This document shows positions 28,765 to 38,981 of a stretch of 64,000 bases of DNA, piece by piece; within the stretch, counting starts at the first letter, position 1, and every line of letters starts with the position of its first letter. The stretch lies in contig JACJNW010000035.1 of the NCBI GenBank assembly GCA_014695195.1, forward strand, positions 150,698-214,697. The letters are read 5' to 3'. The position numbers and the translations under genes were made by a program. The notes under the pieces were generated by a model, which searched no databases, was not told where the DNA came from, and saw nothing but the letters and a program-made list of their open reading frames with translations. Source of the DNA: Cyanobacteria bacterium FACHB-DQ100. Lineage in GTDB: Bacteria > Cyanobacteriota > Cyanobacteriia > Leptolyngbyales > Leptolyngbyaceae.

Positions 28765-29349
28765 TTAAGCTTGCAGATCGATCGCACCTTGCCGCAGAAT
28801 CTTCCATCCCTCGCTCGTCCATTTTGCCACCGTTGAAGGAGTACCCGAAGCCATTTCTTCAGACTGGGCATCTAACACTAACACCTCCGGAAACTCTGCT
28901 GTGATCGCACTCATCGACAGTAATGCAGGTTGCCCAGATCGATTGGCGCTTGTGGTTGCCAACGCTCCAGTCTGGGCGAGAATTTGCCGTGCGATCGTAT
29001 GATTCGGAACTCGAACGCCGATTGTTGTCGGATCACTCGGATTCATCGCCGCAGGAACGCGATCGTTTGCTGGAAGAACCAGAGTTAATGCACCCGGTAG
29101 ATATTTTTGTGCGATCGAATTCCAGATTTCTAATTCTCGATCGCTGCCTTTTACATAGTTCCAAAGTTCTTCGATTTCACTTGCCATCAAAATCAAAGGC
29201 TTATCAAGGCTACGTTGTTTAGCGACATAGATTAGCTCGGCTCGATCGGGTCTTGCGGCTAATGCAGGAACAGTGTCGGTCGGAAAACTTGCAAGATGTG
29301 TTCCACCTCGAACTGAAGTTACTAATGTTTTGAATTCAACTTGTGGCAT
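28765..29349 (-). CDS. tsaC: Sua5/YciO/YrdC-type L-threonylcarbamoyladenylate synthase
   Basis: 194 residues. Makes threonylcarbamoyl-AMP from Thr, bicarbonate and ATP for t6A37 tRNA modification. Typical motifs: FPTDTVPALAARPD, AKQRSLDKPLILM (nucleotide-binding KxR region), YLPGALTLVLPA, IGVRVPNH, TTSANRSGQPAL and the C-terminal STVAKW. The stop codon (28765-28767) sits immediately beside the right end of the MITE-like element. Paralogues exist in many genomes, so the exact role is a family inference. Confidence 0.85.
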   Translation of the reverse strand: MPQVEFKTLVTSVRGGTHLASFPTDTVPALAARPDRAELIYVAKQRSLDKPLILMASEIEELWNYVKGSDRELEIWNSIAQKYLPGALTLVLPANDRVPAAMNPSDPTTIGVRVPNHTIARQILAQTGALATTSANRSGQPALLSMSAITAEFPEVLVLDAQSEEMASGTPSTVAKWTSEGWKILRQGAIDLQA

Positions 29350-29370
29350 AGGTAATTCAAATTAAGGCTC

Positions 29371-30318
29371 TCAGTTTATCATTCTCAACGATTGCGAGAG
29401 CGATCGACCTGTTCCCCCACGTCTGACTAAAATGAGTTCTGCACTGATGCTCACGGCGATTTCTTCCGGTGTTAATGCACCAATATCTAACCCGATCGGC
29501 GCGTAGATCGATCGAAGTTTCTCCGGTGAAATTCCGGCTTTCTCGATCGCTCGAAAAACCTGTTTTACCCGCTTTTCGCTGCCAATCATTCCAAGATAAC
29601 GACAAGGCAAAGTACGATCAAGTAATGCTTGGAGGGCAGCTAAATCATACTGATACCCGCGAGTAACCAGCGCTGCATAAAGTTCTGTATGTGTTGCAAG
29701 TTGAGCGACAGCATCAGCGATCGGACAGTTAAAAACCTCGGCATTGGGGTAGAGATTGGCATTTGCCCATTCTGAACGATCGTCTTGAACTATCACTTGA
29801 AATCCAATTAAATCGGCAACCTTCGCCAATTGAATCCCGCAGTGTCCTGCTCCGACAATTAGTAATGTTGGGGATGGCTCAATGATCTCAATGAATGCTT
29901 CATCGAGACAGTCTTCTGAGAGATAAGGAGACTGATGTGGAGCGAAAGGAGTCACGATCGACACCGATTGTCCAGATTCGAGTTGGGTCAGGATTTGCTG
30001 AGTGAGAGCAAGATAGCGATCGCTCTCCCAGCGCTCCAGCCAGACGCGCATTATTCCGCCGCAAATCCCTTGCGTGTCCCGTTGCAATGCGCCTGTGAGG
30101 TCAATTTCTACCCATTGCTTTTCTCCAGTTTGCAGCACCTTCCGAGCTTTCTGAATGACTTTTGCTTCTCCGGCTCCACCCCCGATCGTGCCAAAAATTT
30201 CGGTTTCGGTAATGATCATTTTCGCGCCGACTTCACGCGGTACAGAGCCTTGGACTTGCATCACGGTTGCCAGCACCGCAGGCATTTTTTCTAACAGTTG
30301 ACGATAACAATTAAGCAT
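29371..30318 (-). CDS. xdhC: XdhC/CoxI-family molybdoenzyme maturation protein
   Basis: 315 residues. N-terminal XdhC/CoxI domain (VLATVMQVQGSVPREVGAKMII, GTIGGGAGEA, GGIMRVW) and C-terminal Rossmann domain (TLLIVGAGHCGIQLAKVADLIGF, VTRGYQYD, YLGMIGSEKRV, IYAPIGLDIGALTPEEIAVSI). Family members bind and insert the sulfurated molybdenum cofactor into xanthine-dehydrogenase-type enzymes. No such enzyme is encoded nearby. Only 21 nt separate it from the tsaC-like gene, so they probably share a transcript. Confidence 0.9.
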   Translation of the reverse strand: MLNCYRQLLEKMPAVLATVMQVQGSVPREVGAKMIITETEIFGTIGGGAGEAKVIQKARKVLQTGEKQWVEIDLTGALQRDTQGICGGIMRVWLERWESDRYLALTQQILTQLESGQSVSIVTPFAPHQSPYLSEDCLDEAFIEIIEPSPTLLIVGAGHCGIQLAKVADLIGFQVIVQDDRSEWANANLYPNAEVFNCPIADAVAQLATHTELYAALVTRGYQYDLAALQALLDRTLPCRYLGMIGSEKRVKQVFRAIEKAGISPEKLRSIYAPIGLDIGALTPEEIAVSISAELILVRRGGTGRSLSQSLRMIN

Positions 30319-30425
30319 GACCCAACTGAGCGGACATGACCTGATTGTAAATGAGAATCTCTGTGCTTCTTCTAGACCTACTGGGATGCGTCGATCGTCT
30401 CATTCTGCTTAACGTGAGTCTCCAA

Positions 30426-30464
30426 CGCAAGACAGGGCTGCAAGCTAATCAACCCTGTCTTGCG
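30426..30464 (-). terminator. long perfect hairpin after the sugar-dehydrogenase mosaic gene
   Basis: 12-bp stem CGCAAGACAGGG/CCCTGTCTTGCG around a 15-nt loop, 17 nt beyond the stop at 30481. No T-run; termination or 3'-end protection is inferred. Confidence 0.55.
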
Positions 30465-30480
30465 TGATGATTAGTCCAAG

Positions 30481-33400
30481 CTATACAGGTCGCCAGCGTC
30501 CAACCTCACCCGTGACCAAGCTGGAATAATATAGGTTGCCGTCAGTCCCGGTTTTGATTTGCGTCAAGCCAAACAAACCCTCGTCAAAGCGTCGCTGACC
30601 AACAAATGTGCCTGTTTCATCGAAGATCAACGCATCCACAGTGCCCCGGCTCATATCGGTGATGAATAGATTACCGTCATAGACCGCAGGGAAAGTGCTT
30701 CCGGTGTAGAAGTCACCAACATTGATCGCATTACCACCACCGCCATCGTGACGATAGCTATAAATCGGATTCGTCACCGTTTGACCGCTGCTATAAAATG
30801 CTTGGACATTGGGCAGTCTGTCATAACCGCCTGTTCTGAAGTTGCCTTCATATGCCACCCAGCCGAAGTTTGCGCCAGCCCGTCCGGTGTTGACTTCTTC
30901 CCACTGCGACCACCCGACCTCGCCGATGTAAGGTTGTCCGTTATCTCGGTTAATCGTAAAGCGGAACGGATTTCTCAAGCCGTATTGCCAGATCTTCGAT
31001 CGGTTGCTTTGCGGATTGCCATCAAAGAACGGATTCGAGGACGGCGCATTACCTGTAATCGGATCGATCCGCAGAATCTTACCAGATAAGTTGTCGAGCG
31101 TTAAGCTGCGGAATGCTCTTGGATCAACTGCATTATATGAAGCCCCATCGCCGTTACTCACATACAAGTAGCCATCCGTACCAAACTTCACTGTTCCGAC
31201 TGTATGGGATTCACTATCGATAATCAGGAAGTCCTGAACGTAGTTGCCATTCGCGTCTTTACCCGATTCAGGGATGCTGAAGTCGTTGGTGCTGTTCAAG
31301 TCTGGTCGGCTGATGTACTGCCAAAGACTGTTTTTACCAAGAATCACCACTTCGCTGCCCGGATTGATCGACACCACTCCGTTGGTAATCGTTGCGGTAA
31401 ATCGTCCTAATCGCGCGGTACGGTTGCCTACGCCATCACGAGCCGCCAAGCCAGAAGCACTGCGCGTCTCAGGCGGGTCATACGAATACAGCAAGTAGAC
31501 ATACGGATTGCTATTGAAGAATTGCGGATGCACCGCTAAACCGAGCAAACCACGATCGCGGGGACTATTGACGATCTCAGAGATGTCGACGACTGGCGTT
31601 TGTTGCAACACTCCATTGCGAGTGACTCGCACTACGCCATTTTTCTGAGCGATGAACATATACTCACCGCCTGGTGTCCAATCGAACGCAGTCGGCTGCA
31701 AGAGTCCCGAAATTACTGCTTGACGACTGATATTACCGAAATCATTGTCTGCGATCGACAGCGTTGCGGTTGGCTGAGTGCCTAAACTACCCCCGCTCGG
31801 ATTGCTCAAGGTGACATTGACGGTTTCGTTGCGCTCGCCCTCTGCGTCATCTCTGAGCGCGATCGTGAAGGTCTTGCTGGTTTCTCCGGTAGCAAAAGTG
31901 AGGATACCAGAAGCGGCGGTGTAGTCTGAACCAGCCGTTGCAGTGTCATTACTGGTGGCATAGTTAATGCTGCCGGCGAGGGCGGTATTTCCATTGCGTC
32001 GAACCGTGATCGTTGCCGATCCAGCGTTCTCGTTGATGTTGTAGACCGCAGCACTAAAGGTATAGCTAGACGGCGAATCATTATCGATCACGGTAATCAA
32101 TGCCGTGCGGTTGATACCCAAGGCTGCGCCCGTGGTTTCTCCCAACCCAAAGCCAAAATCTTCGGTGACTTCTGCGATGCCGTCATCCAGAATTGGAATC
32201 GTCACTGTTTTGCTGGTTTCGCCTGCTGCAAAGGTGAGTTGACCTACAGTGGCAGTGAAGTCTGTCCCTGCTTTGGCGCTTCCTTCTCCGGTAGTGTAGC
32301 GGACGGTTGCAGCTCCATCGCTACCGCCGACTCGATCGACGCGAATCGATGCCGTGCCTGCATTTTCGTTGACGCTGACGCTATTCGTTCCAATGACGAT
32401 CGTTCCCGGATTTGCCGAGAAGCTGTTGCTGTAAAGCTGCGATTGCGGAATGATTTGACGAGCTTGATTGGCACTAAACCAACCAAGTTGCGCCAAGGCA
32501 TCGAGACCGTTTTCATAGTATTCCATGCGAATGTCATATCGCTGTCCGGCTTGCAGTGCGATCGTGCCTCTGCGTTCAGTTGCAGGTTGATCCGCAAAGT
32601 TGTTAATGACCAGTTGCCCATCTACAAACAGCCGTATCCCATCATCGGTGGTGGTGAAGAAGGTGTAGGTATCGCTGTAGAGAGGCTGAACCTGACCCGT
32701 CCAGCGAACCGAAAAGGTATCAGGAGCAATGCTCGAATCCGGTGAACTCCTTGCCCAGTTAAAGTTCACGTTTGCATCAGTCCGAGCAAATTTAAAGGCT
32801 GTGAAGTCGATGTTGTCAAAGTATTCACCGCGTAGACCATTACCCGTACCCGTGGGTGGCGGTGGCGGAGTACCTGGGGTGCTACTGTTAAACAGTTGAG
32901 TTGTGGGGACGACTTGCTTTGTGATCCCTGGAGCCGCCCAAGCGAGTTGTGCAACCGCTTGTCCTCCGTTCTCGAAATACTCCATACGAACGTCGTATCG
33001 CTGCCCGGCAACCAGGTTTATCGTGCCGGTGCGCTCAGTTGCAGGTTGATTAACGAAGCTGTTGATCACCTGCTGTCCATTGATGAACAGCCGTACTCCA
33101 TCGTCCGTCGTGGTAAAGAACTGATAGGCTCCGGTGGTGGGGGCAAGCAGTTGACCTGTCCAACGAACTGAGAAGGTATCTGCACCGATGCCAGCATCGG
33201 GTGAGCCGTTCCCCCAGTTGAAGTTTACGGTGCTATCGGTGCGGGTTAGTCTTGAATTCGTGAAGTCGAGGTTGTCGAAGTATTCACCCCGTAGACCGTT
33301 CTCAGGTGCGAGGGGTGGGGGCGCAGTGCTAAACAGTTGAGTTGTGGGGACGACTTGCTTTGTGATCCCTGGAGCCGCCCAAGCGAGTTGTGCAACCGCT

Positions 33401-34374
33401 TGTCCTCCGTTCTCGAAATACTCCATACGAACGTCGTATCGCTGCCCGGCAACCAGGTTTATCGTGCCGGTGCGCTCAGTTGCAGGTTGATTAACGAAGC
33501 TGTTGATCACCTGCTGTCCATTGATGAACAGCCGTACTCCATCGTCCGTCGTGGTAAAGAACTGATAGGCTCCGGTGGTGGGGGCAAGCAGTTGACCTGT
33601 CCAACGAACTGAGAAGGTATCTGCACCGATGCCAGCATCGGGTGAGCCGTTCCCCCAGTTGAAGTTTACGGTGCTATCGGTGCGGGTTAGTCTTGAATTC
33701 GTGAAGTCGAGGTTGTCGAAGTATTCACCCCGTAGACCGTTCCCCTCGGCAAGCACGCCTGTATAGGAGGCAAGCCGATCGCGCTCAAACGGTAAGGTGG
33801 ACTCGATCGCACCTGTTGCTGCTTCGAGTATCCAGTTGCCACCTTGGGCAAGATTGCCTGTGATATCAACTGAGCCTGCGACATCTGCTCCCGTAATTTC
33901 ACTGAGTTGGGTGATGAGCGTGGAATTGTCAGCCGCAACGTTACAGCCGTACAGCAACAAATCTGCATCAGCAGAGAGCGCATCTGACCAGGTTTGGAGT
34001 TGATTACGGTAGTGAGAGATCGAACCGAGATCGAGTGTTGCGCTGCCGAGAGCGAGGCTACCGATGCTGCCGTGAGACAGAATGTGAATGCTGGCAATGT
34101 CTCGATATTCTGCGAGAATTTTGCTAATTTGATCAACTCCATCGCTGCCGGGATCAAGCAGCACAACTTTTGTACCCGCGATCGCGCTTTGGGCAAAACT
34201 TTGAAAGTGTTCAACCGAGGAATCGATAAAAACCAAGCGATCGGGCAAGCTCTCTGGCTGCGCTGCCCGGAGTGTCTGCGAACTGGTTGAATTAGTTAAG
34301 TTAAACGGGGCAGGATCAAACAGGGAAGAATGTCTTAAATTCAGAACATTCAAGACATTAGAAGAATTTTGCAT
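30481..34374 (-). CDS. DUF4347-(PA14)3-(Calx-beta)2-glucose/sorbosone dehydrogenase mosaic protein
   Basis: About 1297 residues from ATG 34374 (a TTG at 34407 is in frame). Order: DUF4347 (about 46-195; [28 protein letters not shown]), three PA14 domains (about 211-348, 358-495, 514-650; [12 protein letters not shown]... [11 protein letters not shown]), two Calx-beta domains (about 655-760 and 761-875), then a six-bladed GSDH-type quinoprotein sugar-dehydrogenase domain (about 880 to the end; [26 protein letters not shown]). DUF4347 and Calx-beta are typical of large secreted cyanobacterial adhesins without Sec signals; PA14 binds sugars. Inference: an exported calcium-dependent carbohydrate-binding oxidoreductase or adhesin. 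Confidence 0.88.
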   Translation of the reverse strand: MQNSSNVLNVLNLRHSSLFDPAPFNLTNSTSSQTLRAAQPESLPDRLVFIDSSVEHFQSFAQSAIAGTKVVLLDPGSDGVDQISKILAEYRDIASIHILSHGSIGSLALGSATLDLGSISHYRNQLQTWSDALSADADLLLYGCNVAADNSTLITQLSEITGADVAGSVDITGNLAQGGNWILEAATGAIESTLPFERDRLASYTGVLAEGNGLRGEYFDNLDFTNSRLTRTDSTVNFNWGNGSPDAGIGADTFSVRWTGQLLAPTTGAYQFFTTTDDGVRLFINGQQVINSFVNQPATERTGTINLVAGQRYDVRMEYFENGGQAVAQLAWAAPGITKQVVPTTQLFSTAPPPLAPENGLRGEYFDNLDFTNSRLTRTDSTVNFNWGNGSPDAGIGADTFSVRWTGQLLAPTTGAYQFFTTTDDGVRLFINGQQVINSFVNQPATERTGTINLVAGQRYDVRMEYFENGGQAVAQLAWAAPGITKQVVPTTQLFNSSTPGTPPPPPTGTGNGLRGEYFDNIDFTAFKFARTDANVNFNWARSSPDSSIAPDTFSVRWTGQVQPLYSDTYTFFTTTDDGIRLFVDGQLVINNFADQPATERRGTIALQAGQRYDIRMEYYENGLDALAQLGWFSANQARQIIPQSQLYSNSFSANPGTIVIGTNSVSVNENAGTASIRVDRVGGSDGAATVRYTTGEGSAKAGTDFTATVGQLTFAAGETSKTVTIPILDDGIAEVTEDFGFGLGETTGAALGINRTALITVIDNDSPSSYTFSAAVYNINENAGSATITVRRNGNTALAGSINYATSNDTATAGSDYTAASGILTFATGETSKTFTIALRDDAEGERNETVNVTLSNPSGGSLGTQPTATLSIADNDFGNISRQAVISGLLQPTAFDWTPGGEYMFIAQKNGVVRVTRNGVLQQTPVVDISEIVNSPRDRGLLGLAVHPQFFNSNPYVYLLYSYDPPETRSASGLAARDGVGNRTARLGRFTATITNGVVSINPGSEVVILGKNSLWQYISRPDLNSTNDFSIPESGKDANGNYVQDFLIIDSESHTVGTVKFGTDGYLYVSNGDGASYNAVDPRAFRSLTLDNLSGKILRIDPITGNAPSSNPFFDGNPQSNRSKIWQYGLRNPFRFTINRDNGQPYIGEVGWSQWEEVNTGRAGANFGWVAYEGNFRTGGYDRLPNVQAFYSSGQTVTNPIYSYRHDGGGGNAINVGDFYTGSTFPAVYDGNLFITDMSRGTVDALIFDETGTFVGQRRFDEGLFGLTQIKTGTDGNLYYSSLVTGEVGRWRPV
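32889..33741 (-). repeat. exact 412-bp internal duplication (PA14 domains 1 and 2)
   Basis: 32889-33300 and 33330-33741 appear identical base for base by eye; the period is 441 bp (147 codons), with only the 29-bp linkers differing. The third PA14 copy (about 32470-32870) is clearly diverged. This points to recent duplication or gene conversion. Confidence 0.9.
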
Positions 34375-35002
34375 TTTTCTTAAACATAAAATCGACGGTG
34401 GGGGCAAGCGTCAACCTGACACTAAAAATGGGGTCGCCAAAAATCGTAAGGCAAGACCCAACCTGATTTGAATCGGCAGATGTACAAGATGTAAGGTTGC
34501 GGCATCGATCACCCTGGGCGCACTCTAGATACTTGAGCGCGCATCCTGCGGACATCACAGACTTAAAGCACTGTGATAAAGGTTAATCACGTTCAGGTAA
34601 TTGCTGCGAATTAACTCGCAAAACATCAGTTCAGATGTAATTGCTGGCGGTGTAGGCGCTGATTTCAAATCCTGCTTGAGAATCTGACTCCATGCAGTAG
34701 ATGAGGAGATGCTAGCTTAAGGCGCTATTCTGATGCACTTGCTCGGAGAATATCACTGCTTCGGAAAATACGTAGAAGGCAGCGACTGAACTTTAACGAA
34801 ATTTTAAAGAGAAGTTTTCTTCTTAGAGAAAAGTTTCATAATGCTTGATTTCAAAGAAATAGGTGATCACGCTCTGTAGCTGGTGTTATACCCATTTGAT
34901 TTATGCACGTTGCACTTGATCGATCGTTGCAGAATTTCTGGACTTCCCCTAGACGCAGTTCTCCAAATGGTCTAAAGTGCCAAAGAAAATTGGGATCAGA
35001 TT
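34375..35002. other. 628-bp intergenic region, no gene seen
   Basis: Divergent spacer between the DUF4347 mosaic gene and ddl. It must hold both promoters. I see only short imperfect hairpins (for example CACAG...CTGTG near 34556-34575) and AT-rich stretches, no tRNA, and no convincing small coding frame. Confidence 0.5.
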
Positions 35003-36046
35003 ATGACAAAGCTTAACGTTGGATTGCTTTTTGGTGGGCGCTCTGGTGAACATGAAGTCTCGATCGCATCGGCGCGATCGATTGCCCAAGCTCTCAGCGA
35101 TCTGACCAATGCCGAGAAATACGATTTGATGCCGTTCTACATTCAGAAAGACGGACAATGGCGCTCGCCTGACGTGGCGCGATCGGTGTTGCAGTCCGGT
35201 GCGATCGATTGTCCCGATCTCGCCACGAATCTCTGGCAATTTCCCTCAGAAGCGGCACAGGTCGATGTCTGGTTTCCGATTCTGCACGGGCCAAATGGAG
35301 AAGACGGTACGATCCAAGGCTTGCTGACCTTGATGCAGAAACCCTTTGTTGGCTCTGGAGTGTTGGGATCTGCCGTGGGAATGGACAAGCTGACGATGAA
35401 GATGGCGTTTGCTCAAGCAGGCTTACCGCAGGTGAAATATTTGGCAGTCAGTCGGGCTGAAGTCTACTCAAACCCCTGTGTTTTTCCTAAGCTGTGCGAT
35501 CGCATCGAAGCGGAGCTTGGTTATCCTTGCTTCGTCAAGCCTGCTAATCTCGGCTCATCAGTCGGAATCTCAAAGGTGCGGACTCGTGCAGAGCTAGAAG
35601 CAGCGTTAGACAGTGCGGCGAGTTACGATCGACGAATCATCGTTGAAGCGGGAGTCGTAGCGCGTGAAGTCGAGTGTGCAGTGTTAGGAAATGATCAAGC
35701 GAAGGCTTCGGTGGTGGGTGAAATCCGCTTTGATAGCGATTTTTATGATTATGAAACCAAGTACACCGCAGGCAAGTCCAGCCATGTCATTCCAGCGAAT
35801 TTACCTCCAGAAATTACTAGCTTGATTCAAGAGCGAGCACTACAGGCGTTTCGTGCCGTGGATGCTTCGGGCTTAAGCCGCGTGGATTTCTTTTATGTGG
35901 AATCCACGGGTGAAATCTTGATCAATGAAATCAATACATTGCCTGGTTTTACGGCAACCAGTATGTACCCGATGATGTGGGAAGCGGCAGGAATTTCTTA
36001 TCCAAGCTTAGTAGATCAGTTAATTCAGCTTGCGCTGGAAGCTTGA
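35003..36046 (+). CDS. ddl: D-alanine--D-alanine ligase
   Basis: 347 residues, ATP-grasp enzyme making the D-Ala-D-Ala dipeptide for peptidoglycan. [17 protein letters not shown] at the N-terminus, [28 protein letters not shown] (ATP-binding), REVECAVLG, and [17 protein letters not shown] at the C-terminus. It stands alone and ends in a shared hairpin with psb32. Confidence 0.97.
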   Translation: MTKLNVGLLFGGRSGEHEVSIASARSIAQALSDLTNAEKYDLMPFYIQKDGQWRSPDVARSVLQSGAIDCPDLATNLWQFPSEAAQVDVWFPILHGPNGEDGTIQGLLTLMQKPFVGSGVLGSAVGMDKLTMKMAFAQAGLPQVKYLAVSRAEVYSNPCVFPKLCDRIEAELGYPCFVKPANLGSSVGISKVRTRAELEAALDSAASYDRRIIVEAGVVAREVECAVLGNDQAKASVVGEIRFDSDFYDYETKYTAGKSSHVIPANLPPEITSLIQERALQAFRAVDASGLSRVDFFYVESTGEILINEINTLPGFTATSMYPMMWEAAGISYPSLVDQLIQLALEA

Positions 36047-36077
36047 GCGACGATCGCAACCCACTTTAGAATTTCTG

Positions 36078-36105
36078 GTAGCGACGCAATTAATCGCGTC
36101 GCTAC
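36078..36105. terminator. bidirectional hairpin between ddl and psb32
   Basis: Perfect 10-bp stem GTAGCGACGC/GCGTCGCTAC, 8-nt AT-rich loop, between two convergent genes. The sequence looks like a dispersed cyanobacterial repeat of the GTAGCGACGC...GCGTCGCTAC type. Confidence 0.65.
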
Positions 36106-36116
36106 AGTGCCGGATG

Positions 36117-36800
36117 CTATCGCACGTACCAGTAGTAAGTCACCATAGGAATTACCGTTGCTGCAATCAGCAAGCCAACCACCCAGGGAAGTGCATTACT
36201 TTGCGCGGTTTCTTCTCGCGATGCGAAGGTTCCCTCGGTTTTCACCTGATCGACCACTACAGGAGGCCCCGGATCAGGTTCACCCGACAGCACCGCAACT
36301 AAACGATCGCCCACATCCAAAAATGCCTGATTGTAGCGATCGCCCTTCTGCAAGGGAACCTGCATCGTCTCCTGAGAGACACTCTGAGCAATCTGCTCAG
36401 ACAGGATAGACTTGGCTTTTTCGCCAGTGACGATCGCAGAATTGTTCGTCACGCTGTCTAAAACCACCAGGGTTTGATTGGTGCTGGCTTCAGGCGTGGG
36501 GAACCATTGCTTGAATAATTTATCGGCAAACGAACCGATCGTTTCATCGTAGTCGAGCCGTCGAATCGTGACAAAGTGAACTTCTTGTCCCGTTTTGTTT
36601 GCTAAATCAGTGAAGGTTTCGGTCAGTTTGCCTTCATTGAAGCGACTGATAATCTCAGCTAAATCAACCACGCGCACGTCATCAGTAACAGGCGGCACTT
36701 CGTACAAACTGGTTGCAAAAGCGGGAGTAGTCCAAGCCAAGGTAGCCAAAACCAAAGCAAGGAGCCAGCCCCGGCAGAAAGGATGGAGGAGCTTTTTCAT
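36117..36800 (-). CDS. psb32: TPM-domain photosystem II protein Psb32
   Basis: 227 residues: Sec signal peptide (about 1-29, ending AFA), a TPM domain on the lumenal side (about 40-165; VVDLAEIISRFNEGKL, TLVVLDSVTNNSAIVTG), and a C-terminal TM helix (about 204-223, WVVGLLIAATVIPMVTYYW). Psb32 protects PSII from photodamage and speeds its repair. Length and layout match the family. Divergent from the glycosyltransferase gene. Confidence 0.88.
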   Translation of the reverse strand: MKKLLHPFCRGWLLALVLATLAWTTPAFATSLYEVPPVTDDVRVVDLAEIISRFNEGKLTETFTDLANKTGQEVHFVTIRRLDYDETIGSFADKLFKQWFPTPEASTNQTLVVLDSVTNNSAIVTGEKAKSILSEQIAQSVSQETMQVPLQKGDRYNQAFLDVGDRLVAVLSGEPDPGPPVVVDQVKTEGTFASREETAQSNALPWVVGLLIAATVIPMVTYYWYVR

Positions 36801-36890
36801 AGTGCGATCGTGGTATCTCTTTCTCTCTCAAAATACAACGGTTTTGAAATCTATGCGATAAGGTTAAAGGCGTTGGGTGTTAGGTTCGGC

Positions 36891-38081
36891 ATGGTGTTGC
36901 TCGTTGCGTTTGTCCTGGTTGTTTCAGTCGTTGCGATCGCGATTTTTTCTCAAAGGCTCGATCGAGCGCTCAAAGATGCGCCGACGATTGCGGTGCGATC
37001 GCAGTCCGTTGAGCCGTTGCCCAAAGTCTCTGTGATTATTCCGGCGTACAACGAAGCTGCGAATATTGAAGCTTGTGTGACAGCCGTGCTGGGAAGTACA
37101 ACGCTAAATGCGGATCAGCTTGAAGTGCTAGTCATCGACGATCAATCAAGTGATGAAACTAAAGCGATCGTGGAGCTTTTTCAGGAGTCACGGCAGGATG
37201 AACGATTGAAGCTATTCTCGGCGGGAGAGCGTCCTGCGGGTGAAGTTTGGGTCGGGAAAAATTGGGCTTGTACTCAAGCGGTAAAACACGCACAGGGCGA
37301 ATTTTTGCTGTTCATTGATGCGGATGTGCGACTCAAGCCGCAGTGTATTGAAACGACGATCGCCTATGCCCAACAAGAAAAGATTGATCTATTATCGCTG
37401 GCAGTTGTGGTTCTTTGTCGGCACTGGTCGGAATGGTTAGTGCAGCCGATTATTGTAATGCTCTTGGCCGTCGGGTTTGAGTTTGCTCCCGTCAACGACC
37501 CAAAGTCAGACACTGCATTTGCAGCCGGCCCGTTTATGTTGTTTCGTCGCAGCGCGTATGAAGCGATCGGGGGTCATGCTGCCGTCCATGATTATGTGGT
37601 TGAAGATGTTGAGCTAGGTCGCCGGATTAAACAGAAAGGGTTGAAGCTGTGGTACGGCTTAGGGCGGGGGCTTGCTGAGGTGCAGATGTATCGATCGTTT
37701 TCGGCTTTATGGGAAGGCTGGACAAAAAATTGGTTTGAGGGATCGAATCGCAATTATCAGTCTACGCTCTATTGTGTGTTTGTGACGCTGCTGATTTTTG
37801 CAGTGCCTTCGATTGGGCTAGCGATCGGGCTAACGAATCTTGTATTTTCCGGTTTGACGATTTGGAACGCGATCGTTTTGGGATTGAGCGCGATCGCATT
37901 GTTGCAGCATTATTTGATTCGAGCCAGGAACGAACCGCTGCTCTCAATTTCGCCGCGATACTGGTGGGCAATGGGGATAGGCGGATTGCTTCTGTGTGCG
38001 ATCGTGCTGGGATCGATCGTCAAAACCGAGACCGGATGGGGCTGGACGTGGCGTGGGAGATCGTTAAGTGCGCCTTCTTAA
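36891..38081 (+). CDS. membrane glycosyltransferase, family 2
   Basis: 396 residues from ATG 36891, which begins with the TM helix LLVAFVLVVSVVAIAIF; the frame is open back to 36783, where it would overlap psb32. GT2 features: VSVIIPAYNEAANI, VLVIDDQSSD, FLLFIDADVRL (DXD) and VVEDVELGRRIKQKG (acceptor side), then three TM helices at the C-terminus. It resembles the enzymes that glycosylate lipids or carotenoids; substrate not determinable. Its end overlaps the next gene by 4 nt. Confidence 0.85.
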   Translation: MVLLVAFVLVVSVVAIAIFSQRLDRALKDAPTIAVRSQSVEPLPKVSVIIPAYNEAANIEACVTAVLGSTTLNADQLEVLVIDDQSSDETKAIVELFQESRQDERLKLFSAGERPAGEVWVGKNWACTQAVKHAQGEFLLFIDADVRLKPQCIETTIAYAQQEKIDLLSLAVVVLCRHWSEWLVQPIIVMLLAVGFEFAPVNDPKSDTAFAAGPFMLFRRSAYEAIGGHAAVHDYVVEDVELGRRIKQKGLKLWYGLGRGLAEVQMYRSFSALWEGWTKNWFEGSNRNYQSTLYCVFVTLLIFAVPSIGLAIGLTNLVFSGLTIWNAIVLGLSAIALLQHYLIRARNEPLLSISPRYWWAMGIGGLLLCAIVLGSIVKTETGWGWTWRGRSLSAPS

Positions 38082-38497
38082 GTCTGCTTTAGCTTCGAGA
38101 GCATATCTACGGTGTCGCCTAATGCAGTCGTCAGGTTGTTGCGGGTTTGGGCGTGGCTAAGTTGTTCGGCTTTGAGCGCTTGGGCGAGTTGATTGCGATC
38201 GCGCCAAACCTCAGTTAATTTTGCTTGCAGTTCAGCAACGGTTTGCAGTTGGGCAACTTCAGGATCAATCTCAGAAGAGAAGGACTGATTTTTTAAGCGA
38301 TCGAGTTCAGCCTGCAATTGCGCGATCGTCTGCTGCATCGCTTGGGTTTGATTGCGGCGCTGCTCGGCTTCAGTTTCATAGCGTTTACGCCAGTTATCGG
38401 CGCTGGCATGGGCCATGAGTTCCGAAGCCCGCACTGCTTTCACTTGCTGCTGTAAGTCTTTGACTTCTCTGAGCCAACCGACAACCTCTTGAGACAT
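38078..38497 (-). CDS. small coiled-coil protein
   Basis: 139 residues, almost wholly heptad-like (VKDLQQQVKAVRASELMAHASADNWRKRYETEAEQRRNQTQAMQQTIAQLQAELDRLKNQ), ending with DTVDMLSKLKQT. No enzyme motif. Cyanobacteria carry similar short coiled-coil proteins of unknown role. Convergent 4-nt overlap with the glycosyltransferase gene. Confidence 0.7.
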   Translation of the reverse strand: MSQEVVGWLREVKDLQQQVKAVRASELMAHASADNWRKRYETEAEQRRNQTQAMQQTIAQLQAELDRLKNQSFSSEIDPEVAQLQTVAELQAKLTEVWRDRNQLAQALKAEQLSHAQTRNNLTTALGDTVDMLSKLKQT

Positions 38498-38570
38498 GGC
38501 AAAGCATCCTTTTCACGATCGATTTTCCGTGTTCCACACGATAGCCTAAGTTTTCCAACTTAGAGCAGTC

Positions 38571-38891
38571 TTATTTCCAGTTTTGGCTGGCTCGATCGAG
38601 GACATACTGAGCCACTGTCTGAATCTCGGTCTCACTGAGTCGGTCTTTGTATGCCGACATATTCCCTTTGCCGTTGGTAATAATGCTGGCGATCGCGTCT
38701 ACCGTGCTGTATCCGTTCTTCTCCAATGCTTTCAATTTCAGCGTTTTACCCCGTCGCACAATGTTGCCGCCATTCACATGACATCCGGCACACTGCACCT
38801 CAAACAGCTTTGCTCCGCTGGGTTCTGCTGCCCAAGCCGGAGTAGCGCACAGAAATAAAGCCGTTAACGCGATCGCAATGATTTTCAGCAT
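38571..38891 (-). CDS. cytochrome c6-type protein (c6B/c6C-like)
   Basis: 106 residues: Sec signal (to AWA, about 21), heme site CAGCH, axial Met in KGNMSAY, and C-terminal YVLDRASQNWK. Canonical c6 carries electrons from cytochrome b6f to photosystem I. Here the Gln normally before V-T-N-G-K near the heme is Ile (SIITNGK), and NIVRRGKTLKLKALEKNG replaces the usual c6 stretch. These are marks of the lower-potential c6B/c6C group, whose partner is unsettled. I therefore do not give it the name petJ. Confidence 0.82.
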   Translation of the reverse strand: MLKIIAIALTALFLCATPAWAAEPSGAKLFEVQCAGCHVNGGNIVRRGKTLKLKALEKNGYSTVDAIASIITNGKGNMSAYKDRLSETEIQTVAQYVLDRASQNWK

Positions 38892-38981
38892 TTGAATCTC
38901 AGAATCTTATTTTCGGATTTTGACACATCCGGGAAATCTTCGGCACAATAACAAATGTTGTGAGGTTAGGAGAAGCGGGTT

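Noticed and set aside
32896..33612. Pair of identical plus-strand 91-codon frames
   Set aside because: They are the antisense shadow of the duplicated PA14 domains, identical only because the DNA is duplicated.
34631..34693. 20-residue minus-strand frame (MESDSQAGFEISAYTASNYI)
   Set aside because: No ribosome-binding site, no family similarity and no supporting context.
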